Shown piece by piece: positions 43,902-56,222 of a stretch of 64,000 bases of DNA. A program made the translations under genes and the position numbers. Source of the DNA: Larimichthys crocea (Eukaryota; Chordata; Actinopteri; Sciaenidae); the NCBI RefSeq assembly GCF_000972845.2, contig NC_040027.1, positions 17,050,410-17,114,409 of the forward strand, written 5' to 3'. Numbering within the stretch: position 1 is the stretch's first letter; the number at the start of each line of letters is the position of its first letter. The notes beneath the pieces are model-generated. The model was given only the letters and a program-made list of their open reading frames with translations, was not told the DNA's origin and searched no databases.

Positions 43902-45618
43902 AAAATATAATTTACAGTTCAGAGTCACACACACACCCTCATAGTAATATAATTTAAAGCCCCCTACAACTTTTATCCTTGTTGCCAGCTTGATTTTTTT
44001 TTATTATTTTTTGGAGATGGGGGTGTGTGAAGTGTTTAAATGCTCCATAATAAAAATAAAAAAATAGATTAAAACAAAAATATAAATATATTATGTTGAC
44101 TTTATATTAAAAATGTATTTTAGATGACACCAGGCTTCTTCACAGGCCTGATTCTTAAAGTCTTATTTATTCTTGTTTCTAATTTTTTTGTTGTTGCTGT
44201 CAACATAATAAATATGGTCTGATTAACACTTTGAGGCCTCACCAGCTGAAGTTGGAAGTTGTTCTAAAGAAAAACCCGAAAACAAAACCAAAAAAAAAAA
44301 AAAGCGAGTTAATCTGTATAACATTTAGTAATCCAGCCCAATCGGATCGATATCCTATTGAATGTGTTTGTGATTAGTAGCGCTATTGATCGCAGTGACA
44401 TCATGTGAACACACCTGAGTGATGGTTATTCCGCTAACAGCTTGTCAAAATCTGAATAAATTCAAGGTCTTAAAAGACTTTTATGACTAAATATTTATTA
44501 TTTTTGTCAAATTGTTGTTTTCATTAGAGTTTTTTTTTTATCTGAACAACTTTTTGACAGAATAATGAAACAAATTATCTCCATGCACCACGTGGAAATA
44601 AAAATAAAACAAACCACCAAAATAAAAGCTTGGACTCTAATGACCTAATTTTTTATTTCTTTTTTTAATTTTAATAAACAAATCTTTAACATTTTTTTTG
44701 TTCCTTCTATAAACGACCCTTTATGCTACACATCTAAATATATTATTTCATTATTTAGAATAAAGAAATATACAAATAAACATCTGTTGATTATTGATTA
44801 GTGGAGGAGGGCATGCCAGGCTTATTTTGGCACCTGTTGTCTTAAATATTTTTAGAGGCCTGCTGCATTAAAATAAATATATAAATAACAATAACAATAA
44901 TAAATGAAAATCATCTATTTGTACACTTTCATTTTGAGTGAAACGAAGAGCAGAGAAGAGATGTGCGCCCAATTCTTTCTGCCAATCGATCAGACTGCGG
45001 ATAGATCGATATGGCACCAGGGCTATTGATCACTACAGTCTTCTATATTGCTGGGTGCTTTCAAATGCAAATGTACCTAAATAATAATCTGTGGCAACCA
45101 CACTAATTCCTTACCAAACTGCAGGCGAAACGTTTTACAAACACAGGCGATTCAATGAGTCTTTAAAAAACAAAAACAAAGATTTAGGCCTTTTTAAATG
45201 TGGCCACAGCAGAGCTCTGACAGATTTAAACAGTTTAAAGATTTACAGGACAAACAGAGTCACATTCAAAATGCAGTGTGACACTGATTTGGGCCTGGAG
45301 CCTATTGAAACTTTGTGGGAAATGTTTGAAGTTTAAACGTGTAGTGACATTATAAATAATATTTCTTTAAAAAAAAGGAATTGACAATATTTAAGCTGCA
45401 TGCAGTGCAAAAATAATTCAGGTTTTAGCGCATTTTATGCGAGAGTTATGGAGATATTTGCACACTTTGTTTGGCATCTAAGATGTTAAGGATATGCATG
45501 TAAATATCTCTCACACCCTCACACCCTCACACACACACACACACACACGGTTACTTAAAGTAGAGCCATAGGCAAACAAGGCAGATGTGTGTTTTTTTCT
45601 TCCTCAACAAGGCCATAT

Positions 45619-45620
<2 letters not shown>

Positions 45621-45659
<39 letters not shown>
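45621..45659 (+). repeat. (GT)19 microsatellite
   Basis: Uninterrupted GT run followed by an AGC/ACC trinucleotide-rich stretch. Confidence 0.95.
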
Positions 45660-47785
45660 GGGATGAGCACCACCACCAGCAGCAGCAGCAACAGCAGTAG
45701 CTCCCCCGTCCCGCTGACTTGCTCACAGGCCTGATCAATGCGACATTACTAAACACTGCTACTTAACTTTTGCCAATAGCCAGATTCAAGTAAATATACT
45801 TTAGAATACATTAAGCGTGATGCATCAGCCGCGGAGTCATTCAAGAAGTCATGAAAAGATTAGTCTGTCTCTATCGAGTGATTCCTGGGAAAATAGACAA
45901 GCTTATACGGGAGAGAGTTGGCCTGCTAGAAATACATTAAACAGGTCTGCGATTCATATAAATACAAAGAGAAAAGGGAGTTTTGAGGGTGGGAATAAAT
46001 GTGAAAATATAAATTCTTTTCAATGATAATAAAACAATAATTTATAGGACAGTTAAATGGAAATGTAAACACTCAGCTCAAACTTTTCTGAGTGCTCTGT
46101 GGTGATTTCCTGCCTGTTGACACAGGTCAAACACATAACAGGACTTAAACCATTTTAGCTGAATGCTTTTTTTTTTTTTTTTTTTTTTTGGCCTCTTATC
46201 GATCCTTCAGAAATGCATTGAGCGAAGCAGCTCCGGGTTCAGCATTGATTAGTTGATCAGCAAACGACGGCAGTGCTTAAAGATAAAAAAATAAAAATAA
46301 AATGCTGTGGGGCCTCTTAAAAAGTGACTTTAAAAATGTGCTGAATTATAAATGTTAGAACTTTTTTATTATTAACAAATAAATTAAAACACACTCCTGC
46401 ACAGTCATTGCATTGTGTGTGTGTATGTGTGTGTGTGTGTCCAGCTCTGTCTCTATGTGTGTGTGTGTGTGTGTTTGTGTGCGTAAAGTCGATGCCAACG
46501 TGGTGCTGAGGCCACCGCCTCGCCCGCTGTTATTAATATGAAATAAATCACCGGGTCTCTGCGGCATCGCCCCAGTCACACCGCAGATATCGACACAGTT
46601 AATATTTCATATTGTATTTGCCATAGGATATGCTTATTTAAGTATTCGAAAACAGTACATTAAAATACAAATTAAAACTGAGCTCTAGGCGGACACATGG
46701 ATTTTTTTTTTTTTTTAGGGGGGTTTACTTTGCATTCAAATTTTATTTTTGGTTTGTTGAATGGATTTTGACCAGGCTGCATAAAAGAGAGACATTGATT
46801 GAAAATGTGAACAGTACCTTGATCAGTTCCCCACGCCCTGTTGACCCTGCTCTTTTAATCCGTGTGGAGTTATCACAGCCAGGCTGAAAGAAATTAGAGA
46901 GGAGTAGAGGGGGCAGATATGAAGTTTACAAGTTCTTGGTGAAAGTATAAAACTTTTCAGCGCGTTGTTTTGGGTTGTAAACCCTGGTGAATTAGGAGCA
47001 AGGAGCCGGCAATGAAAGTTAACATCCATCACCACCGCGACCAATAAGCTGCTCTGGCCGGCTGGCTGAGCACAGATGACGGATTCGCTGCTGTGCGGGC
47101 TTCGGTAATTCATTTTCGATAGCAGTGGTTTGCTGGGATCAATACAGGGACATTAACCCAAGCGGACACTGCTGCTCTCCTGATGGCACAAGCCAAAAGC
47201 CACCATCCCCCGTTGGCAATCAGCAAAGACACAGTTTTTAGGGTCATTATTTTGGATGGGTGGAGAGTGCCAAGGCCACTGATATCACAATTCATCAGTG
47301 GAGTTATGGATGGCCTTGACCTAACTGTTGGTAAACACTGGTCAGGGGAAATTATTTTATGCAATTTGCAAATGATTAGTGATGCCACTTCCTGGATTGT
47401 TAGACTATTTTTTTTTCCAGCTCCAGGTCGAAATCCTAATGGCCTCATTTTACATAACATCGGTGGAAATGCCAAGATTTCTCACTTGGTAACAGTGTTC
47501 AACATAGTTTACAGAAGTGGAAGGCCCACTGTGGTTATCGGTGGCAACACACTCATGCACACACACACACATCTCACAGTGTGTTCAAACATGTCTAAAA
47601 CATGTCACAGGGGTGTTGATGTTGTTTTTTTACACTCTCATGCGTCACTCGTCACATTAGGTTACATCTCACCCTACTCACTCACTCACACACTCACACA
47701 CACACACAACCCTGCAACAAATACTGCATGTTTGATGTTGTCAGTTTCACAACTGTGATCATTTTTGTTTGCACATATAGGCACA

Positions 47786-48239
47786 AAAATAACAAAGCCA
47801 TATCAGAATCACAAATGTGATTCAATACAACAACTACTGCTATAAATTCAACTCTTATGAAGCTTATTATGTTTCAGTTTTTGTTGACACTGTCAGAGAG
47901 GTATTCATTTCACTGTTTTGCTTTTTTTATTGAGGTTGTAGTTTGCAGTAGTGTTAGACTGGACTGCATTATATTGAGAGGTGTTTGTAATATTTTGGTC
48001 ACAAATACATTACATACATGAGAGGGCCATAATATTAGAAACATCTCACAGAATAATGACCTTTTGTACAACAACAGCACCAACTAACACCCCAGTAATA
48101 AACATATAGTTAAATGAATACCTCTCTGACAGTGTCAACAAAAACTGAAACATGATAGGCTTCTTAAAGGTTGAATTTATGGCAGAGTGGTTGCATTGGG
48201 TCACATTGGATTGTACCTAATGAAGTGGCCGGTTAACTA
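47786..48239. mobile_element. Palindromic MITE-like element
   Basis: A large imperfect palindrome centred near 48012. For example TTGTTGACACTGTCAGAGAG at 47881 is the exact reverse complement of sequence near 48122-48141, and CATAAATTCAACC/TATAAATTCAACT pair further out. The right end GTACCTAATGAAGTGGCCGG resembles a terminal sequence common to Tc1-type DNA transposons in fish. The left end is degenerate. There is no coding capacity, so it looks like a non-autonomous fold-back or MITE copy. Confidence 0.75.
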
Positions 48240-48616
48240 TTGGAATAATGGCTACATTGCACTAGATTCTGCAGGTGCTCACTCCCCCCCAAAAAACAGG
48301 GAAGCAATACCTGGAATAAATAAAGCTATATTTCCAATTTCCTCTGTGTTTACACCAGATGGGAAAAGTCATTTTTTCTTTTCTTTTTTTACACACACTC
48401 AGTTTCCACCCCAAAAAACACCGTGACTTATTCGTTAGCCCTTTTTACAGAAACCAATTCCTGGATCTCAACGTGCTATGCTATATCGCATCCATATTGC
48501 GGGGCTCCTGCAATAGGCACCTATCGATGCATCTCCTGATCCATACATACTTTGACATTGATGGATTGCTGACCTGGATTGACGTCAGCCAGCAGCAAGT
48601 TTCATACAGAAGTTTG

Positions 48617-48618
<2 letters not shown>

Positions 48619-48665
<47 letters not shown>
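48619..48665. repeat. (AT)n microsatellite
   Basis: About 23 AT units, followed by a second short TATATA run near 48672-48681. Confidence 0.95.
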
Positions 48666-49319
48666 CTTCTCTATATATATATACAGGGGAGTCTGATTTT
48701 TGTGCCCTCAATCCGAGGAGCAAAGATACCAAAATGGGTCAATGCCTAGAGGCTATATGCTGGAATGAAACTGGGCAGATCTATTCAGTGGAGAAGGAAA
48801 AGTTATGAGTGAAAGAGTGTGGACAAAAATATCTGACCGCTTACTTTTCAGACAGACAGAGACGCAAATATAATTTCTGTGGGAAGCTGGTTATCATTTT
48901 TAAACGTGTCCAAGGTCAAAACACGCAGACTGAATCTCATGTTTTAAATCTACAAATCAGCAGGCATCAAGAAGAATCTTACATTTCTGAATTATATATA
49001 TATATTTTTAAAAAGCAGCTGTGATCTGTGACCTCCCTCTTCAAGATAAGCTGTGGTTTTCCCATCACACTCGTGGCCTGATGATGTGACACATGTCAAT
49101 TAATATTTAACCTTCATCACATGTGCTGCCGGCGCCATGTCAAGCGGTATTATCAGAGAAAACAAGGCTCGAGTCCCTCTTATCCATCTGAGTGTAAATG
49201 TTGCACACACTGCAGAGGACAGCACTTCTGTGTTTTATCTTAACAAGAAGTCTAATGCAATCTTTTTCAGGAATTTGAGCTCCAGTGTGTGTGTGTGTGT
49301 GTGTCTGTGTGTGTGCAAC

Positions 49320-49775
49320 AACCGCCAACAACCCATGACATATAGGGGGCCTGTGACGTCAGGTTGGCCCCAGACAAGAGTGCGCGAGTGCGAGGAATAC
49401 ACGGGGGCGCGCACATGCGCACAGGCTCGGTCTCATCTTAACAGGAGCGCGGGCGCGTCAATATACACACAGAGAGCAGAGCAGCGCTTTGGGTATAGTA
49501 GAAGGTGCTCTACAGCGAGAGAAATCCAGGCAGGCGCACCTTCACGCACTGAGCAAGAGGTTTGCGGCGCAGTTTGTGTGGCGGCCGGGACCCGATCTTT
49601 TAAAACCATGCTGGATTGACTGCAGAGAGGCAACTACAATCAATGGCTTGGCTTTGAAATCGTTCAAAATTTATTGGAAAGGAGTGTGAGATAGAGCGAC
49701 AGTGAGAGAGGGAGAGCAGCAAAGGGAGAGAGCGAGAGAGTGGCGAGAGGGGTGGAAATAAAGATCCTTTCAACG
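49320..49775 (+). promoter_or_regulatory. onecut3: onecut3 promoter and 5'UTR region with perfect CRE
   Basis: The 450 bp before the onecut ATG become GC- and CpG-rich (GGGGGCGCGCACATGCGC, AGCGCGGGCGCGTC). They contain a perfect palindromic cAMP-response element TGACGTCA at 49354-49361. The last 90 bp are purine-rich GAGAGA sequence, likely 5'UTR. The transcription start is not defined. Confidence 0.45.
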
Positions 49776-50814
49776 ATGGAGCTTACAATGGAAAACATTG
49801 GAAATCTGCACGGTGTATCTCACTCCCATCAAACGAGCGACTTAATGAACTCCCCACATGCGCGCCAGTCGTCGGCGTCGCATCGGAACTTGGTGTCGCA
49901 CGGACGGTCAGCCATGGTGTCCAGCATGGCCTCGATACTGGAGGGAGCAGGGGACTACCGCACAGACCACGCTTTGTCTGGGCCCCTGCATCCGGCAATG
50001 ACCATGTCGTGCGACTCCGGGATGAGCCTGAGCAGCACCTACACCACGCTGACGCCGCTGCAGCACCTGCCCCCCATATCCACCGTCTCGGAGAAATTTC
50101 ACCATCCACACCCACATGCTCACCATCATCCGGCGCACCAGCGACTCGCAGCCGGGAACGTCAGCGGCAGCTTCACCCTGATGAGGGACGACCGAAGCCT
50201 CGCCTCCATGGGTAACCTCTATGGCCACTACCCCAAAGATATGTCCGGCATGGGGCAGCCTCTATCCCCTCTGTCCAACGGTCTGGGGTCTTTGCACAGC
50301 TCCCAGCAGACTCTCAGCGCCTACGGTCCTGGAGCTCACCTCTCCAATGACAAGATGATCTCCTCGGGGGGCTTCGAGTCCCACGCAGCCATGCTGTCCC
50401 GAGGTGAGGAGCACCTGGCCCGGGGTCTCGGGGGCCACGGGGCCGGGCTTATGACATCCTTGAACGGCATACACCATCACAGCCATCCGCACTCTCAGGC
50501 AAACGGGTCCATGCTGTCAGACCGGGACAGGCAGACGGTGGTGGGAGGCGGGCAGGGAGCTGGGTCAGGGCAGGTGGAGGAGATAAACACCAAGGAGGTG
50601 GCACAGCGAATAACGGCAGAGCTCAAGCGCTACAGCATCCCCCAGGCCATCTTTGCTCAGAGGATCTTGTGCCGGTCCCAGGGAACTCTGTCTGACCTGC
50701 TGCGGAATCCTAAACCGTGGAGTAAACTCAAGTCTGGCCGGGAGACGTTCAGGAGGATGTGGAAGTGGCTCCAGGAGCCCGAGTTCCAGCGGATGTCGGC
50801 GCTCAGGCTTGCAG
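49776..50814 (+). CDS. onecut3: Onecut-family cut-homeodomain factor, exon 1 (cut domain); gene incomplete in window
   Basis: Nuclear transcription factor of the HNF6/Onecut family, which binds sites like ATCAATA/ATCGAT through a cut domain plus homeodomain. The exon opens MELTMENIGNLHGVSHSH with a good Kozak context (ACGATGG) and codes 346 residues plus one base. Visible parts: TYTTLTPLQHLPPISTVSEKF (family STP box, about 88-110); His/Pro stretch about 112-126; GNVSGSFTLMRDDRSLASM; cut domain 267-346, with INTKEVAQRI, SIPQAIFAQRILCRSQGTLS and the WSKLKSGRETFRRMWKWLQ block. It ends LRLA-G at the donor GCAG/GTGAGT, where family members continue with CKRKEQE and the homeodomain. No homeodomain exon is found in the next 13 kb, so intron 1 runs past the window. 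Onecut3 is chosen over onecut1/2 from the MEL start and the map2k2-pias4 linkage; the family is certain, the member less so. Confidence 0.85.
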
Positions 50815-51869
50815 GTGAGTGAGGAGACAGCTTCCAACCTGAGTGATGTGGAGGGATCAATTAGAAGTCAATGTGGCGAGACTGTCAATAGCTGCTCAAA
50901 CAGACATTACTAGAAGTTATTAGTCGATTGTATCGAGTAAAACTTCATCATGACAGTTGGGGTGTTAAATGTTGGGGGGAAATCTATATTTTGATTGATG
51001 CTACAATCCATGATAGTATAAACAGACGATGTGCAACACTAGAGGTGTTATAAACAAAAGAGAGGAAGCGTCGCTCAAAAGCAGACAAGGTGCAAACGCA
51101 GGTTTTACGCACGGGCAGAGCATGGATACACACATCCCTCTCCCTCTGTCTCTCACACACAAACAACCAAAAAACACACAGAGAAAGAGACCAAACAAAG
51201 GAAACCAAAGCAGGATGTGATTACACAGTGCGGCTATTAATTTAAAGTCTGCACGTTTGAGATCACTGTAACCCAGATCTTCAGTTGTACTTAATATCAA
51301 ACAAACTTGCAATATTCGGTTACTACTCCTGTCAAATAAGCGCGTCGCCGCAAACAAGGATCGTCTGAGGCCTGGCCAAAGAGTCGGGGGAGCATGACCT
51401 CCTATGGATCAATATTTCAGGTCCAGGCGTCCCATTTCAGAGTAGCACACTGATAAATGATCGATTTGAAAGACAGAGACACAAACAGATGCGTCTTTCT
51501 CTGGCCTGTGTTGTCTCCTCTGCACTCTGGGATATCTTTTTTTGGGCCTGTTTTCTGAGCCTGATATACTGTGGTTATTGTGGTGTGTTTGTTCCTATGT
51601 GTGGACATGATAACAGGAAAAAAGGAGAGGACAGGACACCCCTTCAGTTCTCTCCAATCTGTCAGTGATTTTTTCGAGTTTTATTACGCACACTAAACTC
51701 TGTGATCTGAACCCACATCACCACCTCCTCCTTTTAAACCTCTCTTTAACACTTCCCACCTGATTAAAAGGACTCAAATGAAAACGAAGAGACGTCGGCA
51801 GTGGTGGGTTAAAAACAAGAGATGTGAGTAAGAGAGAGTCCCCTCTCATTGACGTTTGTGTAAAGGCCC

Positions 51870-52130
51870 CCGTTTAGACGTGCTGAGCTCCCAAACGTCA
51901 ATCAGCTCTTCTGTGTCGTATTTCAGCGAACAGTTCAATTAAGCAGATATAGTGGCATATTTTAGTTCCAGTCAATGCCCTATTGAAAAGCACTTAATGG
52001 CATGTAAATTGTTCCTTTGCGCATTTAGTGGGGTTCTGGTAAATAAAGATTTAAACACTCCACAATTGTCTCTTTAAGTGCCACTGCTGTTAAAGCTAAT
52101 TGGGCTGTGGGGTTTTATATCTTCCACACC
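51870..52130. promoter_or_regulatory. Candidate intronic enhancer block B
   Basis: Unique AT-rich block 1.1 kb into the intron with AACGTCAATCAGCTC, TTCAATTAAGCAGAT, TCAATGCCCTATTGAAAAGC, GCACTTAATGGCATG and AAAGCTAATTGGGC, i.e. closely packed homeodomain-type sites with no repeats. Function inferred. Confidence 0.35.
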
Positions 52131-53569
52131 CGGCACCAGGATAAACCCCCCTCCACCTCCACCTCCATCCCAATCCAATTGACATGTTGGAGTGGCACAG
52201 TCCTGTGCAGTGCACACTGCATATTTAAACGTGGACAGGCCCAAGGCAGGCTATACGTGTAACGTGTGTGGGTGTGTATTTGGTTGTAGTATGGAAATCA
52301 GAGCTGCACTCTCCTCTTGATTTAATCCAGTGGCGATAGATTTTATTAATTGCTCTATTTTTAAAATACATATCCATTAAATATATTTATTATTTTTCTT
52401 TCTTGAATCAGCACATTCCCAGCGCTTTATTGTGTGTTGTGCATTAACCTGCTGTCACAATAGGGCTCAGGGAAAAAAAAAATTCCAGTTGGGGCATAAA
52501 ATGACAAATGACTTGTATGTAAATGCACGGAGCAACATTTTACTTATTGCATTTAAAATCACCATTATCCACGCTGCGCATGTGGGCTGGGGAGTGGGAG
52601 TGGGAGCTGGAGGAGGAGGGGGGGTAGGTTGTGATGCTGAAAGTGAGGCTGGGCCATACTCGCTCGGCCACATCAATCAATAAATTCAAATTACTATTCC
52701 AAATTCATCACAGTCACACAAATCAATGCAGCTGCCCTGCTTAGCTAATGTGAAAATGCCGGTGTCTGCACACACACACACACATGACAATCCAGCCCTG
52801 AAACGAAAAACAGAGCAGAGATAGGCCCGTGTGGTGGTGGTGGTGGTGGAGGGGGAGATGTGTGTCCTTCACGCTTAACATCTCCTAATGCAACGAGGGC
52901 AAAGACCCACAGGCTTTCCCACCTATTCTTTTCTCCATAACGCGCGTCCTCTGAAAAAAAAATAAAAAATGAAACAATAAATGAATATTATTCTGAAGGT
53001 AGCTTCATTACAAAGCTGCGCAAGTAAGAAAAGACGCGGGCAAAGTGAGGCTTGGGAGGCATTTAAAGATCACATTAACGATGAAAACAATTCGTCTTTG
53101 CATCTGTGTTGAATTCCACACTCCATCTCAATGTATTTGGTCGGGTCAATACGGCCCTGATCGATAAGGATAGCCAGTGCATCTATCAATTATCCCGCCT
53201 CAGCACTCTCTCCCATTGGTCTCTCCCCTGGAGCAGAGGGGGGGAGGCGGGAGCCGGAAAAGGGGGGAAATAGGACAGCTGTTATTTAAAAAAACAAAAC
53301 AACAACATGCTATCGCACACCTTTTTTTTTTCCTTTGCAGTAATCATGTGCAGTGTGTCGTGTGCAATGCACCCTCTCATTTCTCCTACAGGCTTAAAGG
53401 TTGTATAGTGATCCGAGTAATATTAACGGTGTTACCAGACAGAGAACATTCACCAAACACCCGCACAGATGACGCGTTATTGCGCAGCAGCATGAAGCAA
53501 ACATTCCTATTTCTAATCCTCCATCTTCATTCTTCCATGTGACAGCGATGAGGTGCCATGGCATCCCTC

Positions 53570-53612
53570 AAAAAAAAAAAAAAAAACCCAAAAAAAAAAA
53601 AAAAAAAAAAAA
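53570..53612 (+). repeat. Poly(A) tract interrupted by CCC
   Basis: About 16 A, CCC, then about 22 A. It may be the tail of a retroposon, but no body is recognisable upstream. Confidence 0.7.
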
Positions 53613-54829
53613 GCGCAGTTGGTTTATTACCATTTGAATGGCCGGAGCACGTGCCAGGGTACACAGGTCAAGACCCACAGGACACAGGAGGAAAAACATT
53701 GTTGAGGATGGAGGGTGAGAGGCCTCTATTCATGTTTCAATGGACTACACGCCGTTTACACAGGCCTAATCCTGGAGCAATACTCCTCCCTATACACCAT
53801 TCACCATCCCCCCATCCCAGTCACACTGCGCCCTTTCCCCTCCACGCGTGTGAATCACTGCAATTCATTTTCCTGAGTAAATATATTTTTATTGAGTTGA
53901 CCAGTGCCTTACATGCTGCGCCTTTAATTTTAGATTGGAGATTAAATAAAACAGAGGGTCTTTCTTTGGGTGCATCCAACAACTAAAAAGTCAAATATTT
54001 TAGATGCTTCCATGCAAATAAAGCAGATTTATCTCGGTGCGTATGTCACCTGAAGAAGTTTACAACCTGCTTTTTATTCCGATGCTTTTATTGTGAAGGA
54101 GCGCTTTTAGTAGGCGCTGTCCAGAGTGCTGAAATATGCGCTTTCCACGCTGAGCTGCAGCATCTTCTCTCCGGTTTTTGAGGACAGTTCAAGGTGGTGA
54201 ACTGGAGTTTTACCAATACATAGTTAATAGCATTCTTGTACGGCCTAAAACACCATTATTTTATCCAACAGCTTCCACCCATCGATCAATATTACAATCC
54301 ACAATGGCGTCAATCACACCATCCTGCACCCTACTTTCCAGTCCAGCACGAAGCCAACCGGGGTTTCCATTTAAATCACATGTCTAGGCTGCAGACTACA
54401 AACTGGAGGTCGTTTTTATTTTTAAGATTTATTTTGGAGGGTGGGATTCTCACCAAAACATCCCAGAGCTGTGAAAAACAATAGTGAGGAATTGTGCGCT
54501 TCTTCTTTTTTTGGGTAATTTAAGGCAGGATAATGGGTTTAATTGGATAGGGCATTAAGATGTGATTGATGCGGGTTAATCTAAAACAGGATTTTTTTTT
54601 TTTTTTTTCGTGAAGAGATGGCTTGATGTTAGCCTGCGAAATGATCGATTGGTACTTTAATAATTGATGTGTGAGGGGAAGATAGGGGGGTAAACAGTGC
54701 AGCTGCGGTTTCAGAGCCTCGTTGTTCGTTAAGCACAGCAACGTGTGCTGTAAGTACTGAGACACGCATGTACAAGCATCGCCTTTGAAAGCCTCTGGTG
54801 GGAGAGCAACAGTCATTTTCTTGAGGTTA

Positions 54830-55060
54830 TACCTCGAGGCTATTTTGCTTAAATCCCGGGTTCAGTGGAGCTCATTCCAGATAAAATGACATCTCACGCC
54901 GTGCATCATTATCTACACCCCGGTAATGAAGAGGCTTGCATGCATGTGGTGGAGGCTAAAGTCAATTAATCCAACTTTAAATTTGCATAAATCTTCATGT
55001 TGTAGGCTGGTATGAATATTCATAGTTGGATGCATCGTGTGAAGTTATATAAAGATGGGC
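54830..55060. promoter_or_regulatory. Candidate intronic enhancer block C
   Basis: Unique block with GCTATTTTGCTTAAATCCCG, CCAGATAAAATGACATC, CGGTAATGAAGAGGC, AGTCAATTAATCC, AAATTTGCATAAATC (octamer-like) and GAATATTCATAG (POU-type). No repeat or coding signal. Function inferred. Confidence 0.35.
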
Positions 55061-55742
55061 TACTCCGACACATGCACCCTAAAAATACGATTCTGTTCAT
55101 CTCCATCATGACTGCAACTTCATGTGATGACCGTATAACACCAAGCTTCAGCCTGCATACGTGTCGCCTCCCCAGTTTCTTCTCTCCTGTGTGTATGTGA
55201 TCGGGGTGTAGAGTGCGTCTGCGCCACATTGTTAAGGCCGATCTGGCGAGCCCTGAATCTGTATCGATTTCCATTCCCCCGGCCTCTGCTTTCCATCTCT
55301 GGAGCTGCGCCATGCAGCCATGCAACCCCCTCCATCTGCACCATGCAACACCATTTCTCCCATTAACAGCTCACCCTTCAAAACACACACACACACACAA
55401 CAGAATCACTAATAAATGCATCTCGGCGCTGGCTTGTTGCACACCTCTGTTCAACAGTCAGAATGCTGACTTTGAAAAAAAAATCAGTTTTTTTTTTTCT
55501 GTGATGGAGACGGATTAGCAGCATGAGACGACTTAAAGTTCACAGACGGTTAACCTCTTTTTCGCTCATTATACATCCCACCCACACTTTTTCCACGTCC
55601 TGCACACACACACACACACACTGCTCTGACCATGTCGACCTTATTATTCAAAATAATGTAATTTTAATAGAAATCAGATTAGCGACAGAGGCAGCAGAGG
55701 CTGCACACAGTCTCCCACATCTTCACCCATTTCTCTTTTTAG

Positions 55743-55743
<1 letters not shown>

Positions 55744-55786
<43 letters not shown>
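55744..55786 (+). repeat. (CA)21 microsatellite
   Basis: Uninterrupted CA run followed by a short AT run. Confidence 0.95.
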
Positions 55787-55787
<1 letters not shown>

Positions 55788-56146
55788 AATATATATATAT
55801 ACACAAACCTCCAATCCACACGGGGGACGTGCTTAGCAATTATAAATGCAGTGGAGGTCTGGACTCTGTACAGTCTCGAATACCGTCTCTTCTATTTTAG
55901 ATGATCAATTCCTACGCTACTCCGTCGCCCCCTCGCCAAACCGGATCGATAGGAGAGAATGACCTTTAAATCAAATTGCTGGCAGAGTCGACTGAATGCA
56001 CGCGGCTAGCATCAAAGGGTTAATGGCATGCGCATGCACCCCCCCCCCTCCACCACTCCAAACCTTTTCTTTTTACAGTCAAGAATACAAAGGGACCAAA
56101 TTTAAGATAATCATAATTAAATGTCTATACCCGTCTTTGTGTGTGT

Positions 56147-56148
<2 letters not shown>

Positions 56149-56220
<72 letters not shown>
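56149..56220 (+). repeat. (GT)36 microsatellite, the longest in the window
   Basis: 72 bp of uninterrupted GT, ending in AGCTGTGTGTATGCGCGCGCGC, a stretch prone to Z-DNA. Confidence 0.95.

Positions 56221-56222
<2 letters not shown>

Larger units (their letters stand above)
27460..49300. other. Gene desert between foxq2 and onecut3
   Basis: No reading frame in this 22-kb interval shows a recognisable domain or codon-like structure. It contains microsatellites, decayed repeats at 34.8-35.3 kb, the palindromic element at 47.8-48.2 kb and several complex, non-repetitive AT-rich blocks. Deserts beside developmental transcription factors usually carry their enhancers; that role is inferred here. 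Confidence 0.55.

Noticed and set aside
47183..47758. Open frame of 191 codons on the plus strand
   Set aside because: No recognisable domain, ends in CA-repeat-coded HTHTHT residues, overlaps a frame on the other strand; probably chance.
49137..49619. Open frame just upstream of onecut3
   Set aside because: Spans a GT repeat and the promoter region, no domain, likely leader or promoter sequence.
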